A stretch of DNA of 64,000 nucleotides from Undaria pinnatifida (lineage: Eukaryota; Sar; Phaeophyceae; Laminariales; Alariaceae): NCBI GenBank assembly GCA_012845835.1, contig JABAKD010000012.1, positions 2,155,570 to 2,219,569 on the forward strand. Reading direction: 5' to 3'. Under the pieces are notes generated by a model. The model did not search any database, was not told where the DNA came from, and saw only the letters and a list, made by a program, of their open reading frames with translations. Both the position numbers and the translations under genes were made by a program. Every line of letters begins with the position of its first letter. Within the stretch, counting starts at the first letter, position 1. Below, piece after piece: positions 9,241-19,139 of the stretch.

Positions 9241-10139
9241 GTCGCCTGTAGCGATCCCATCGCCTCCTTGAACGTGTTCGGTATCGCAATGACCTCCCCA
9301 TCCGAACTCTGCTCAGAGACGGGATTTCCAATAGCTAGGGCGTAGTCAAGGTATACTTCCATCCTGTGTTCTTGTACTCCATCTGACCTGTGTTCGGTTT
9401 CAGCTACCAGCGCGTATTCCATAATGTTTTCTTCCTCGTGCGCGACCTCTGGGTCACTTGACATTGGGCTGGTGAGCAATCCCAGGTTACGCAGTTCTCG
9501 CTCCTGGTGAGGGTTGAGTCCTTCGTGTGAGACCGGAGTGAGGGCACCACTTGCGCGTGTGCCCATACGTGTTGCGCCTCCGAGTTCGTTGTCTGTCGGC
9601 AATGGTCCTGTCTGGGTCGTCTCGAGTGCCTGGTCACTGTCGGCGCCTTCAGCGGCCGGCTCTTCCGCGCTAGCAGGTTTTGCGTGGTCCATGTTCCTAC
9701 TCGTGAGCTTCAACAGTTTCTTCAGAAGGCTTCCCATCACTTCGCTGTGGATGATACAGATGTCGTCCGTGTTTTCTACCCTCGAGCTGTCTTCGTGAGC
9801 ACTGACTGCGTCGCCGGTGGTGTTGCCCTCAGTAGCGTCAGCGAGGGTCGATGCTGGGGTCTTGATGAAGATGACATTGCGGCTCTCTATCACGCGTCCC
9901 GTCTTGTTGCTGTAAATCCGGTACGCTTTGCTGTTCATGCTGTACCCACAGAGTCTACCTTCCCATGTCTTGTCCTCGAGCTTCGACGTGTATGTTTCGA
10001 CGTGTACGAAGGCCCTAGCTCCGATCGTGCGGAGGTTATCCAGCTTGGCAGGTACGCCGAACGGCATCGTGAAGGGGGCTTGTGATTGGAGCGCGGAGTG
10101 TGGCATGCGGTTGGCCAAATACGTTGGCGTAAAGAACAT
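9228..10139 (-). pseudogene. Copia-1 integrase C-terminal region and linker
   Basis: Continues the integrase after the stop at about 10225. NGVLERDGRTIANIARCLL follows that stop and supplies the E of the DDE triad, then AYLANRMP-like and FGVPAKLDNLRTIGARAFVH segments and GYSMNSKAYRIYSNKTGRVI, typical of the Copia integrase C-terminal domain. A long acidic, poorly conserved linker leads to RT. The frame is open for about 300 codons. Confidence 0.85.
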
Positions 10140-10225
10140 TTCTGCCCAAATAGATTTCGGGAATCCCGCATCTTTCAGTAGACATCGTGCGATGTTGGCA
10201 ATTGTTCGCCCGTCTCGTTCTAATA

Positions 10226-10925
10226 CCCCGTTTTATTGAGAAGTGTTGGTGGCGGCAAACTCGTGACGAATCCCCGTGTCAAGGCAGTACTTTTCGAAGT
10301 ACCCGGCCGTATACTCCCCCCCCCGGTCCGTGCGAAGGCGTTCGGTCCGCAGGCCCCGCGGAATTACCACCTTCTGCACGCACTGTTGGACTGAGCTTAT
10401 CGCATCACTCTTCTCTTTGATGGGGAATACCTCCTTCCATTTGCTGTGCTGGTCCATGAATTTACTGACGTAGCAAAAACATCCAAGTACCGGTGGGGAT
10501 ACGGGTCCAAGAAGATCGGTGTACACCACTGTGAAAGGCCGATCGGTAGTGTGGGTAGTTGTCTTGGGATGGCGCTGTTGCTTGTTTTTTCTAAACGCGC
10601 ACACGTCGCATGGCGACATGTTGTCACTGCAGTTGATGCCATTGTCTCCGGCGTCGCGCAGAATCCTCAAACGTTGGGAGTTATTGTGTCCCATTCGTCT
10701 GTGCCAAATGTCAGCCGGTACCCGTATCGTTGAGAGGGCCAACTCATCTCCAGTAGCTTCCGCAATGTCGAGGTCAAAGGAGAGCAGCTCTAGGTTCATA
10801 TTCAGCTGGTGTAGTGGCAGGAGGTGGTGATTCTGTTCCAGACGTGGACGAGAGTCGATTGTGGTGGTTATTCCGGTCTTGGCTGCTTGTGATGTGGAGA
10901 AAAGGTGATGCCCCCACAGGCACAA
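10226..10925 (-). pseudogene. Copia-1 GAG-pre-integrase and integrase core
   Basis: Contains IWHRRMGHNNSQRL with CDVC downstream (the HHCC zinc motif), VVYTDLLGPV (first D of DDE) and RTDRGGEYTAGYFE (second D). The core ends in a stop where CAA became TAA at Asn-Thr-Ser-Gln / Asn-Gly-Val. Integration in Copia elements needs all three acidic residues; they are present but split by this stop. Confidence 0.9.
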
Positions 10926-11276
10926 TCAAGCCTTCGAGGTTCACGTGGTGCTTGTTGCATTCCGTGTTGATGATCTTCCCGGAAACCGTACCAGTGGCCG
11001 TTCCTAGTAAAACGTGTCGTCCTGCGGCCACTGTTTTGTGGGGTCTCTCGAGTGGCTTGTAGTTTAGCAGCTTTCCTTCAGACCCGGGTAAAGTTCGTCA
11101 TCAAAGTAGTGCCCGGATGCTCCACTATCCACCAGCATGGTCAAGGTTTTCGGAGCAAGTCTGAATGTGTCAGCACTAGTCTCCATTCTCTCAGTTGGTT
11201 TCGTTCCCTGAAACTCTGCTGATGGGGTCCACCCAGACGTCATGAAGGCATACCCGAAGTCGTATTCTTCCGTCAT
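10926..11276 (-). pseudogene. Copia-1 protease region, frameshifted
   Basis: MLVDSGASGHYFDDELYPG carries the aspartic protease DSGA site. A frameshift follows; the next frame gives HVLLGTATGTVSGKI and NKHHVNLEGLIVP, matching the rest of a Copia protease/pre-integrase region. A second frameshift near 10925 moves into the integrase frame. These breaks would prevent a single gag-pol protein. Confidence 0.8.
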
Positions 11277-11403
11277 CGTCGACTAAGTCGCTGTGTGAGC
11301 ACTTTGCACTTCTCCCTGTGGTTGGTTCTCCGTATTGTGCTTCTCTTTCTGAGCGTTGCACTCGGCATCGCTGTGTGTCGTAGAGTTGTGTAGCGAGCAC
11401 CAT

Positions 11404-11478
11404 TTTGGTGTATCAGATCGCTTCTCCTTGTTGTTTGTGCAGTCTCGCTTCATGTGTCCGAATTCTTGGAAGTTGTAG
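11404..11478 (-). pseudogene. Copia-1 nucleocapsid zinc knuckle, broken
   Basis: After a TGA following GSRKV the frame reads CYNFQEFGHMKRDC. This is the CX2CX4HX4C knuckle with the second Cys replaced by Phe (TGC to TTC). Downstream WCSLHNSTTHSDAEC is also common after Copia knuckles. Loss of one zinc ligand fits a dead element. Confidence 0.8.
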
Positions 11479-11480
11479 CA

Positions 11481-12215
11481 TCATACCTTCCGTGATCCTT
11501 TGGTGGTTATCATTGCCGCTCCTCTGCCGGCTAGCTTGTTTACATGTCCTGGTCTCGAAAGTCGGTCGATGTACAAGTTTCTCATCATTGATTGAAGATC
11601 GTTAATGCCAAACTTTGGGCTCTGAAAGCTCGTCATCTTTACGAACTCGTAGTCGTCGATCAGGCCTTGCAATAAAATGTCTTCAAACCTCTCGTCCGAG
11701 ATTTTCTTTCCCATTTCATGCAGCCGCCCCCGGATCTTCATTAGCTTGATGATATAGTGATCAGGATCTTGCCTTTCCTCCATCCGGAAGCTCACAAGGT
11801 TCTCGTAGCAGGCTGGCCGTGCTTCCTTGCTGTTGCTGTTGTACTTGGTATACAAAGCGTTCCACGCCTTTTGTCCGTGTCCCAGACCCCCCACCGAAGT
11901 CCTGTCTTCATATTGTCGAACTAGTGTAGCTGCAGAGCCGCTAGTGACAAGGTAAAGTACGGAGAAAAGGGTCTCGCACGCTCGCTTCCAGCGTTGAATT
12001 TCCACCAGATTCGTCGGAGTGTCCAGGGTGTCACTCTCTGTGATTGCTGGTACCGGTTCAACCGATCCGTTCAGAACACTAAACACGTCTTTGTTTGACA
12101 TAGACAAGACTACGTGGGTCTTTGAGCTCCATTCGCGATAGTTCTCTGGTTTGATCCCATCAAATCTGGGAATATTCCTTATGATTGATGTCACCACGTT
12201 ACCGGGATCCTCCAT
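11481..12215 (-). CDS. gag: Copia-1 Gag (UBN2-type), open
   Basis: A 244-codon frame from ATG. It begins MEDPGNVVTSIIRNIPRFDG, then NYREWSSKTHVVLSM, and further on AWNALYTKYNSNSKEARPACYENLVSFRMEERQDPDHYIIKLMKIR (several short pieces of this are standard Copia Gag/UBN2 features), with ILLQGLIDDYEFVK near the end. It forms the particle shell in working elements. This part is intact; its zinc knuckle lies beyond a stop. The start is supported by the position of the PBS and leader upstream at 12216-12760. Confidence 0.85.
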   Translation of the reverse strand: MEDPGNVVTSIIRNIPRFDGIKPENYREWSSKTHVVLSMSNKDVFSVLNGSVEPVPAITESDTLDTPTNLVEIQRWKRACETLFSVLYLVTSGSAATLVRQYEDRTSVGGLGHGQKAWNALYTKYNSNSKEARPACYENLVSFRMEERQDPDHYIIKLMKIRGRLHEMGKKISDERFEDILLQGLIDDYEFVKMTSFQSPKFGINDLQSMMRNLYIDRLSRPGHVNKLAGRGAAMITTKGSRKV

Positions 12216-12273
12216 GACTGCTCTGAATTCCTTGTTTGTGCTGGCCTGTGCTGTCGTGTTTATTCTCGCTCTT

Positions 12274-12610
12274 ACCTCGATCCTGTCCGTGGGACGCCTG
12301 AGGCGTGCCGACCCGCTCGCCGGCCTTTCCTTTTCCCTTTTTTTCTTTCAGCTCGATCTTGTACGCAGATCGCCTGGAGCATGTCGGTATGTCCACCGGG
12401 CTTCCCCTTCTCCTTCAGCTCGTTCTTGTACGCAGATCGCCTGAAGCGTGTCGGTCTGTCCACCAGGCTTCCTGTTCTCGTTCAGCTCGATCTTGTACGC
12501 AAATTGCCTGAAGCGTGCCGGTCCATCCGCCGGGCTTTCTTTTCTCGTTCAGCTCGATCTTGTACTCAGGTCGCCTGAAGCTTGCCCGTCTGTCCGCCGG
12601 GCTCCCTTTA
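12274..12610 (-). repeat. 67-bp tandem repeat in the Copia-1 leader
   Basis: Four to five copies of a unit read on + as CAGCTCGATCTTGTACGCAG, then CGCCTGAAGC..GTCGGTCTGTCC and a pyrimidine-rich spacer. It lies between the gag start and the PBS, so it belongs to the 5' untranslated leader. Such leader repeats may serve packaging or translation, but this is inference. Period varies around 65-70 bp. Confidence 0.8.
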
Positions 12611-12748
12611 TCTTCGCGCACGTTGTTACAGTGCTGTTCGACTCGACTCACGTTTGGTTCCAAGTTTCTTGCGTAGTGTTCAAGCAAAATTACTAGTCTT
12701 GTGCTCCACTGCAAAGGATGTTGATGCGCTGTATATTATACGCTAACG

Positions 12749-12760
12749 GGGCTCATAACC
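12749..12760 (-). promoter_or_regulatory. Copia-1 primer-binding site, half-tRNA iMet type
   Basis: On - the sequence is GGTTATGAGCCC directly after AACA. It is complementary to the anticodon arm of initiator Met tRNA (GGGCTCATAACC). Copia and Ty5-like elements are known to prime from a cleaved iMet tRNA at this region. The adjoining TGTTA (read on + from 12761) fits the end of an LTR. Confidence 0.7.
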
Positions 12761-13287
12761 TGTTAAAAATGTGATGGTGCCTGACCAATGACGGTCTTCA
12801 GAGGCTGACACAGAGTCGTGGCGAGACGAGCTCCAGCCTGACTGATGATGGTTTAGACGATGGTGGATCACTTGAAATGGGCTCTCGTTGGGCCAACCAA
12901 AACTTATGTCACTATGAACTGTCCCAAGTCCAGATGCAGATGTGAAGAGTGAACTCGATGTGCGAGCACTCGTGTCTCTTCCTTTTCCTCTAACAAATTA
13001 TCTCGTATGGTGGTATCCACTACGTACGACACCCAGGTCAATCTTACGCACGTGACGTAGTAAATACTTCGATCTTACCCACGTGACCTAGTCAACACTT
13101 TGATCTTACGCGCATGTGACCCGTCAACGCGTTATTACTTGGCGAAACGTAGTGTCCTCTTCCATACTAGCGAAAACAACTTCTATCACGTGGTTCGACA
13201 GCTTACCCAGTACTCTGCTAACACTCATTTGACTATGTAATCAACATCTACCTTTAACCGATGGATTCCTTGTGAATCCTACTTTTT
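12761..13287. repeat. Repeat block A, copy 2 (candidate 5' LTR of Copia-1)
   Basis: Starts at the PBS edge with TGTTAAAAATGTGATGG and aligns with block A at 5337-5812. Near 13180-13235 it carries GAAAACAACTTCTATCACG.., a copy in the opposite orientation of the sequence just past the Copia-1 RNase H. It continues 60 bp into TGTAATCAACATCTACC. The position argues for an LTR; the inverted coding-end segment argues for rearrangement or a nested relative. Confidence 0.6.
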
Positions 13288-13555
13288 TACACGCGCACCA
13301 CGTGCTGGAGCACTAATAATTGCCACCGTGACCCTGTAATACTAAACTAGTTTTTTCCATATAGACTATATATGGTGACCTGGTACACCAAGTATGCCAG
13401 CCTCGTAGTTTGTCACCACAGCGCGTGTACAGGGTATCGTGCATATCGAGGATAAATGATCGGCACGGACATTATTAATAGATGTGCAAGGCGTCGAGGG
13501 ATAGACAGCAGGGGGCGTAAAAAAGGTGGTAAAATGTGGCGCCGGCGCCCCCATA
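13288..13555 (+). repeat. Repeat block B, copy 2
   Basis: ACGCGCACCACGTGCTGGAG onward matches 4893-5300, minus the R1 insertion found there. Here block B follows block A, whereas at 5 kb block B precedes block A. This order swap means the two regions are not simple flanking copies of one unit. Confidence 0.7.
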
Positions 13556-13754
13556 TGTCGTAAATCCCGTTTATTTTACCACGTAGGCAAAAAAAACGTT
13601 GGCGGACTTTTCTTCAAAAAATTGTATTTTTTGTGTTGATTTCGTCTTAGACCCACATTTTGTGTATATTGACGCATATATGGTAAACATAGACGACCCC
13701 GCCTACTACGGCTCATGGTGCGGGCACGCCAGAGGCGGACGCCTATATTATACT

Positions 13755-14300
13755 TCGAAGTAAAAATAAACACACTCCAGCTGTGAGATCGAGGATTTCG
13801 TCGAAAATCATCTTTGCAAGCTGTGTGCCATACTCCGATCGCGCGTATTACTGGGTGTGTGTCCTCATTAAGGATGTACGTCGGTGACTTCCCTTGGAAC
13901 TACAATGTAGCTTGTACTAGGGTCAACACGGTGATGTTAATCAATGTGTGCGCGGAAACTGTAAACCCCGTTTGTGAGGGGGACAAATCTGACAGCTGTG
14001 GAAGGAAACGCATCGGTTTATCAAGTGTATCCTGTAAGTCGGATAACCGGTGAGAGGAGGAGCGGAGATTTTAAGGGCATGGAGCCCGGGTTTGAACAAG
14101 AGGGGGAGGTGGCCACCCAATCTGTGCGCGGAAACTATAAATCCTTTAAGGGGACAAATCTGACGGTTGCGAAAGGAATGCATCAGATTTTCATGTATAT
14201 CCTGTAAGTCGTACAACCGGTGAGGAGAGGGCGGAGTGCTCGAGGGGGGGGGGGGGGGGGGGAGGGGGAGGGAAGGGGGGATTTCCAACAGCTTTAGGTC
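13755..14300 (+). repeat. R1/R2 composite repeat, + copy
   Basis: R1 words (CACTCCAGCTGTGAGATCGA, CTTTGCAAGCTGTGTG, CCTCATTAAGGATGTACGTC) are followed by two R2 units, each with a GCGCGGAAACT(G/A)TAAA start, GGGACAAATCTGAC, a GGAATGCATC-like stretch, CCTGTAAGTCG and AACCGGTGAG. A long G run closes it near 14240-14275. Polyproline-like ORFs on the other strand come from these G tracts and are not genes. Confidence 0.8.
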
Positions 14301-14475
14301 GCGTGAATAAATGTATATAGCTTGCTTTACGCGTGATGCTAGGTCTAGGCGTGGTGCGGGTGGTGGGGAAGGAGGGGGCGTTGGGGGGGGAAGGGGGTGC
14401 AGCGATGCTTCTGACTTCGGGAGTGTAAGTGTGCGATCAGGTCGTTTCTGATTGAAGGCATCCCAAGGCATTGTG
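14301..14475 (+). repeat. R2-flanking G-rich segment
   Basis: Contains TATATAGCTTGCTTTACGCG, TAGGTCTAGGCG and GGTGCGGGTGGTGGGGAAGGAGG. The reverse complement of this (GCACCATCGCC.TAGACCTAGCACC) recurs at 19360, 26420, 26690 and 54030. It is therefore part of the same large repeat family. Confidence 0.65.
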
Positions 14476-14935
14476 ATACAAGCCTATAGTCTAGAGGTTC
14501 CGGGAGGCAATTAAATGCAGTTCGCTACTCGGTTTTCAGGCGTATATTGGCGCATATATCGCAACTTTTTCCAGGCGCGCAACAACAGATAGATGCCGAA
14601 CCACGAATCAATGCCCTGATGGGCACCACTAATTAGAATGCTGCCATTGTCAGATTCTACAACAGCAGCATGCTGCAGCAGTGCACAGGTGACATCATAG
14701 ACCACAAGGGAATGCTCCTACTCCTGCATGCAGTAGCGTAATTCCAGTAGGGCCTCCATTCGAAACCCAATAGACTAGACCATGTAGTTGCTGTCCCCGA
14801 TGTTTGTTGGGTGACTTCATCTGCTTTGTTACTGCTACGAGCAGCTGGGTCATCCAAAAAATGGATAATAAATGGTCCAACGGTCGCATTTCGCGAACCA
14901 CTGCTTGCTGTCAATTAGGACTCGAAACAATTTGA
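14476..14935. other. No gene recognised
   Basis: Apparently unique sequence with overlapping - strand ORFs (14511-14705, 14657-14914). No motif or homology was recognised. It may be an old TE interior. Confidence 0.35.
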
Positions 14936-15147
14936 CTGACTCTACGATAGCCCCCCTCAAAACCAGCGGTTTTCTTTAACGAACGTTTCATGGCTGCTCG
15001 ACCCAAGGAGGGATACTATTGAACCAAAAGTATCCATATGTTTTCTTGTGTGCAAAGGCCTATCGATCGACGACGTCGGGGTGCCGAGGGACACCGTATT
15101 TCAGGAGACACGACCGAGAGCTGGTTTCGAAACCGGCGATTTCGTTG
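14936..15147 (+). mobile_element. MITE-B, copy joined to the truncated chromovirus
   Basis: Begins CTCTACGATAGCCCCCCTC and runs through TTCTTTAACGAACGTTTCATGG to GGTTTCGAAACCGGCGATTTCG. Its far TIR is missing: at 15147/15148 the sequence switches directly to the chromovirus nucleocapsid on the - strand. Confidence 0.7.
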
Positions 15148-15821
15148 CCCTGTTGGCTTTGGGGGAAGTCCCACTGCTTATGTCCCTGCTTGCCACATAC
15201 GAAACACTCGTTGTTGTCGTACCGACGATTCCGCTTTGCTGTAACACCAGCAGCCTTGGCACTCTCGCATGAGTCGTGCCCGTCAGCAGTACTTCCCTGC
15301 GGCTTGGTGCCCGCAACAGCCACCGACCTAGCGGCACGCCACTTTGCTGTTTGCCGACGATCAGCATCATTGGCCTTAGTTACAGCTTGGTCCCGTTGCT
15401 GCTTCGCAATTATGATAAACAATGCGTCAAGGTCATGCGTTACGAGATCAGAACGGATCATTTTTTCCCACCTTGCGGCGGAACTCGTGTGGCTCGATTC
15501 CCCGCCGTTTTTCCTTCAATCAACCAGCACCTTGCCTTGCTTTAGCGTGTACTGCCGACCGTCGGGTCTCACCACCTCCGTGCGCCCGCTGTCAGCAAGG
15601 TATTTCCGCAGGGCACGTTTTTGCATGAACACCCTGCTATCTACCGGCACGCTCTCATCCATCTTCAGCTCACGGAATATTTGGCGGCAAAAACCCTCGT
15701 CACTCGTCTGCTGCATATCAACGCCAGCAAACCTTTTGAGCCCTTGCAATAGCTCCTCCTCGGAGTGGTCGACCCAGGGCTTGCCATCGTAGAACTCATC
15801 AGCCACCATCATTTGGGTCAC
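15148..15821 (-). pseudogene. Chromovirus copy 2: Gag C-terminal half and zinc knuckle
   Basis: On -, frame 15516-15821 (ADEFYDGKPWVDHSEEELLQ..) and frame 15060-15461 match 23326-23631 and 23689-24000 of the complete copy. The knuckle reads CFVCGKQGHKQWDF: the His is intact, but the last Cys has become Phe. The stop after KVLVD (TGA) is present in both copies. The element is truncated at 15148 by the MITE-B junction. Confidence 0.8.
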
Positions 15822-16221
15822 CGAATCTACCAGCTATCACCTCCCCGCGAGTGTCCGGTCTCTTCCATCTTGGTTTGTGATATGCATCTGCTGCGAGTAG
15901 GCAATAAGAAATTCACGCATATCTTCGAAGGTAACGACATGACCACCCAACGTAGGCGGTCCATCTCCCCCGATCGTCGCCTTGATTTCCGGCTTCAGCC
16001 GGCCGCCGGCTCGGCCTCCACCCTCGGGTTGCCCCAGCTTGCAAAATGGACTCCGTCAGCGCCCTGCGCTCGTACTCCTCTTGCTGCTGTAGGGTCTTCC
16101 ATGTTTTCGATGCTTTCGCCTGGTGCCCCACACCAGCACGCAAAACAGTGCTCTCCGGCCTCCGAAGAGCAAATTGGTAACGTTTTGGGCAATAAGCAGA
16201 ACTTACCCAATTCAATTGAAT
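15822..16221 (-). pseudogene. Chromovirus copy 2: Gag N-terminal half
   Basis: Equivalent of 22916-23325. Includes the ALRRPESTVLRAGVGHQ and KTLQQQEEYERRALTESILQ stretches (in the overlapping frame) and a Gly/Ala-rich part. A TGA-TAG pair ends the frame where copy 1 has CGA-TAG, so the TAG is shared by both copies. Confidence 0.7.
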
Positions 16222-16481
16222 TGTACCGACTCGCGCGACCGCGGGCCCGGTGATATCAGCTCCGAGGACTTGCCCTCGCACGCTCGGAGTGCGTTTGTCC
16301 ACAATGCAATAGTTCGTTCGATATCACCCGGGGAAGTGACATGCCATCGACCATGGACCTTCCCGTTCGTATCTCAAGATCTCAAGAGCTCACAAGAAAC
16401 GCCAATAATGACAGTGGAAGTCCCTGATCAAATGCATCCAACCATTCTATGCACGATAAAATGCCCACTGATACGACCACA
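16222..16481 (-). repeat. Chromovirus copy 2: 5' LTR, 260 bp
   Basis: On - it begins TGTGGTCGTATCAGTGGGC and ends CGCGAGTCGGTACA. It has the same 260-bp length as both LTRs of the copy at 22656-26308 and is closer to that copy's 5' LTR than to its 3' LTR. No 3' LTR exists for this copy because it is truncated. Confidence 0.85.
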
Positions 16482-17045
16482 GGGGTACACGTACAAGTGT
16501 TTATTACTCTGGTCGATTTCGATGTTAGGCGGGGTGTTTGAACAAGAGGGAACGGGGGGGAAAAAGGGGGGGGGGGGGGGAGGGGGGAAGGAGGAGGAGG
16601 GCGGAAATGAAATGGAGAGCTAAGGCATGGATGGCTAGAAAGATAATGATATGATATCAGCTGGCTGGTAGTGTTCACTACTTTGGCAGATTTTGAATAT
16701 AGGTGGAGCATTTGAAAAAGAGGGATCGGGGGGGGGGGGGGGCGGGACACTTCAATATGTGTGCGCGGAATCTATGAATCCTTGAAGGGAGAAAAAAACA
16801 TAATCTGACGGTTGTAGCAAGAATACAACATCCCTTTGTATCACCTGCCTGGTACTGTTTGTTATTCTATCTAGCAGATTTGGTGTGAGGTTTGGTATAC
16901 AAGATAGTCTGATCTTTAGGTGCGGTATGTAACGTTATAGCTTCATAATTTGTTATTTTACATGGATCGCAAGATAGAATATTATTATAGAAATATGAGT
17001 TTCGACAAAATCTTCGATCTCATAGCTGGAGGGTATATTAATTTT
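16482..17045 (+). repeat. R2 G-tract repeat with an R1 piece
   Basis: Two G-rich units: GGTCGATTTCGATGTTAGGC..GTTTGAACAAGAGGG followed by G runs at 16550-16585, and GGCAGATTTTGAATATAGG..GAGGGATCGG followed by G runs at 16726-16742. They correspond on the opposite strand to 19190-19270 and 53400-53560. An inverted R1 segment (GAGTTTCGACAAAATCTTCG) lies at 16995-17035. Confidence 0.7.
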
Positions 17046-17892
17046 TATAATATCGACTATATTACAAGTTCTCCCTTCGAAGGTGAAACATAGTAAGTAG
17101 GCAGAATTCTAGGCAGAGCAAAAAGTAAGCGTAGAACCCAAACACTAAACAACGTAGCAGGGAACGGCAAACAAGAAAACAAAGAGGAAAGGTCGACGAG
17201 CAGACCAAAAGAGAAGGGGAATGAAGGTATAATATGGCGCAGTATATATAGTAGTGGTAGCAAACAACAACAGCAAAACAGATGAGGCGGCGGCAGCAGC
17301 AGCTAAGTAGGAGTAACAGGATCTAAATACAAAAATATGGCTTGAACGATACCAGAGAAACATAAAGTTCCGAACGCGTACTTTTGCGTACGCGTATAGT
17401 AGAGTGAAACGACGAGAGCAGCAGCAGCAGTAGTAGCGGGAGGACGAATATTTGTTGTACAGACACGAGTTATAGTGTTCATGTAGGGGTAGGTTTCGGG
17501 CTTTACTTTTGATACACGAATTTCAGTTGTTGTTATTGTGCGCTGCGATTGGGGCAAAAAAAAACAAAGTGTTCTTATGTAAGAAAAAGTAGGCAGGGGC
17601 ATACATGAGAGCTGAAGCGAGAGCAGATGGCTCAATCAAGACTGACGAATGTACACGTAGAAATATTGTGGAAGTGGCACAGTTAGTGTAAGGGAGCAGG
17701 AGCGGGGCACGCGAGAAGTGTAGAAACAAAAATATTCCCTTCCCGAACGGAAGGGTATAGACTAGTCTATATATTTAGTCTAGGTGTATAGTCTATAGAA
17801 GAAGGAAGGGGGTGACGCCGGAAGACTAAATAAATGCGTATTTATTTCCGCCTTTTTCGTGCGTGCACTTACTTACTGTACTTGCTTGTTTA
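17046..17892. other. No gene recognised; CAG/GCA microsatellites
   Basis: Holds short (GCA)n runs at 17288-17305 and 17418-17435 and a TAGTCTATAGACTA palindrome cluster at 17757-17803. ORFs on - are low complexity. No gene is supported. Confidence 0.45.
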
Positions 17893-18235
17893 CGCAGCGA
17901 GAAGAGCGAGTGTCGTATCGTCCGGACTGTGCTTAAAAACGAGGGTGTTAAACGCAGCGAGAAGAGCGAGAAGAAGAAGAGTGTCGTATCGTCCGGACTA
18001 TGCTTAAAAACGAGGGTGTTAAACGCAGCGAGAAGAGCGAGAAGAAGAAGAGTGTCGTATCGTCCCGACTATGCTTAAAAACGAGGGTGTTAAACGCAGC
18101 GAGAAGAGCGAGAAGAAGAAGAGTGTCGTATCGTCCCGACTATGCTTAAAAACGAGGGTGTTAAACGCAGCGAGAAGAGCGAGAAGAAGAAGAGTGTCCT
18201 ATCGTCCCGACTATGCTTAAAAACGAGGGTGTTAA
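17893..18235. repeat. 71-bp minisatellite, 5 copies
   Basis: Units begin CGCAGCGAGAAGAGCGAG at 17893, 17953, 18024, 18095 and 18166. Copies 2-5 are 71 bp; copy 1 is 60 bp because it lacks one AGAAGAAGAAG-type block. Each unit ends ACGAGGGTGTTAA. The period is not a multiple of three, so it does not encode a repeat protein. Copies 2-5 differ at only a few bases, indicating recent expansion. Confidence 0.9.
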
Positions 18236-18479
18236 TTGCATTATTATGCATAATCTACATCTGATAACAAGAGTTTTCTGAAAAATGGGAACGGAGCCTA
18301 AAATGAGAACGGACGGTTTTTTTTAGAAGGCAAACCAATTATGTACAACTCAAAAAAAAAAAAAATGACAGTCCTGATCTGTAGCACTACTACAACAACA
18401 GCAGAACAAAGCAGGTGAGGCGCCTTTACTATGGCTCCCACCCGAGCGCGGCTTCGCCGCGCGTTTCGGAAAAATGGAT

Positions 18480-18845
18480 AAAAATCACACCTGATGTCCT
18501 GAAAATACAACATGTATGTATTTAAATATTAGAGTGACAGCGTATCAATTTGGAACCGTGGGTTCGTGTCCCACAGAGTTTTTAATCTTTTTGGGGGTGG
18601 GAGTAGATTACTTTAATTCTTGAATGCTGTATTAAGTAGAGCAACATATAGATAACTTATAATATTCTGTATTCGTACTCTTCCCGATATTAAAGCCCCC
18701 GGGGGGAGAAAAACAAAATAAACCGCCTACCCTACATATTATAATAAAATAGATGTGATGTTTTACCTAGCTCAAGATTCCCCACCTAAAGTATAAATAC
18801 CAATACTTACCATTATAGTGGACAAAAAATAAGACACCTCCCAAT
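18480..18845 (+). repeat. Composite repeat with a tRNA-like T-arm
   Basis: Contains GTGACAGCGTATCAATTTGG and a T-arm look-alike GTGGGTTCGTGTCCCAC (5-bp stem, 7-base loop) at about 18565. A stretch of 18590-18760 (GTATTCGTACTCTTCCCGAT, AACCGCCTACC) recurs inverted at 20335-20490, and 18520-18590 recurs inverted at 21040-21075. A clear box A is not visible. Likely a tRNA-related element broken by later insertions. Confidence 0.55.
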
Positions 18846-19112
18846 AAAAACTCACTCATATAGTATATTACGAGTACCAACAACGCAGCTTGCAAAGATG
18901 AGTATTGACCTGAAATTCGTCAAACTCACGGCTGACGTCCTTGAAAATTAGTTATAAAAAATGTGCGGACTACCTAAAACATCGAAATGTATTTTATAAA
19001 AAATATTTTAAGGACGTCAGCCGTGAGTTCGACGAATTTCGGGTCAATACTCTCATCTTTGCAAGCTGCGTTGTTGGTACTCGTGTAATATACGATATGA
19101 GTGAGTTTTTTC
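18846..19112. mobile_element. Fold-back element, arms about 105 bp
   Basis: AACTCACTCATAT..CGCAGCTTGCAAAGATGAG..GGCTGACGTCCTTGAAAAT (18846-18950) is the reverse complement of 19004-19112, with a loop of about 54 bp. Half copies occur at 20188-20300, 21080-21190 and 30565-30720. The inner word CTTTGCAAGCTG is also found in R1, suggesting a common ancestor. Confidence 0.8.
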
Positions 19113-19139
19113 ATGATGGGAGGGGTCATATTTTCTGTT

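Noticed and set aside
9514-10085. + strand ORFs of 94-133 codons
   Set aside because: Antisense to the Copia-1 integrase-linker frame, which has clear motifs on -.
13941-14471. 176-codon Pro-rich ORF
   Set aside because: Produced by G tracts of R2; similar Pro/Gly strings appear at 19281-20012 and 53936-54293 in every copy.
15019-15792. 257-codon + strand ORF
   Set aside because: It is antisense to the chromovirus Gag and knuckle on the - strand; the same shadow occurs antisense to copy 1 at 23355-24083.
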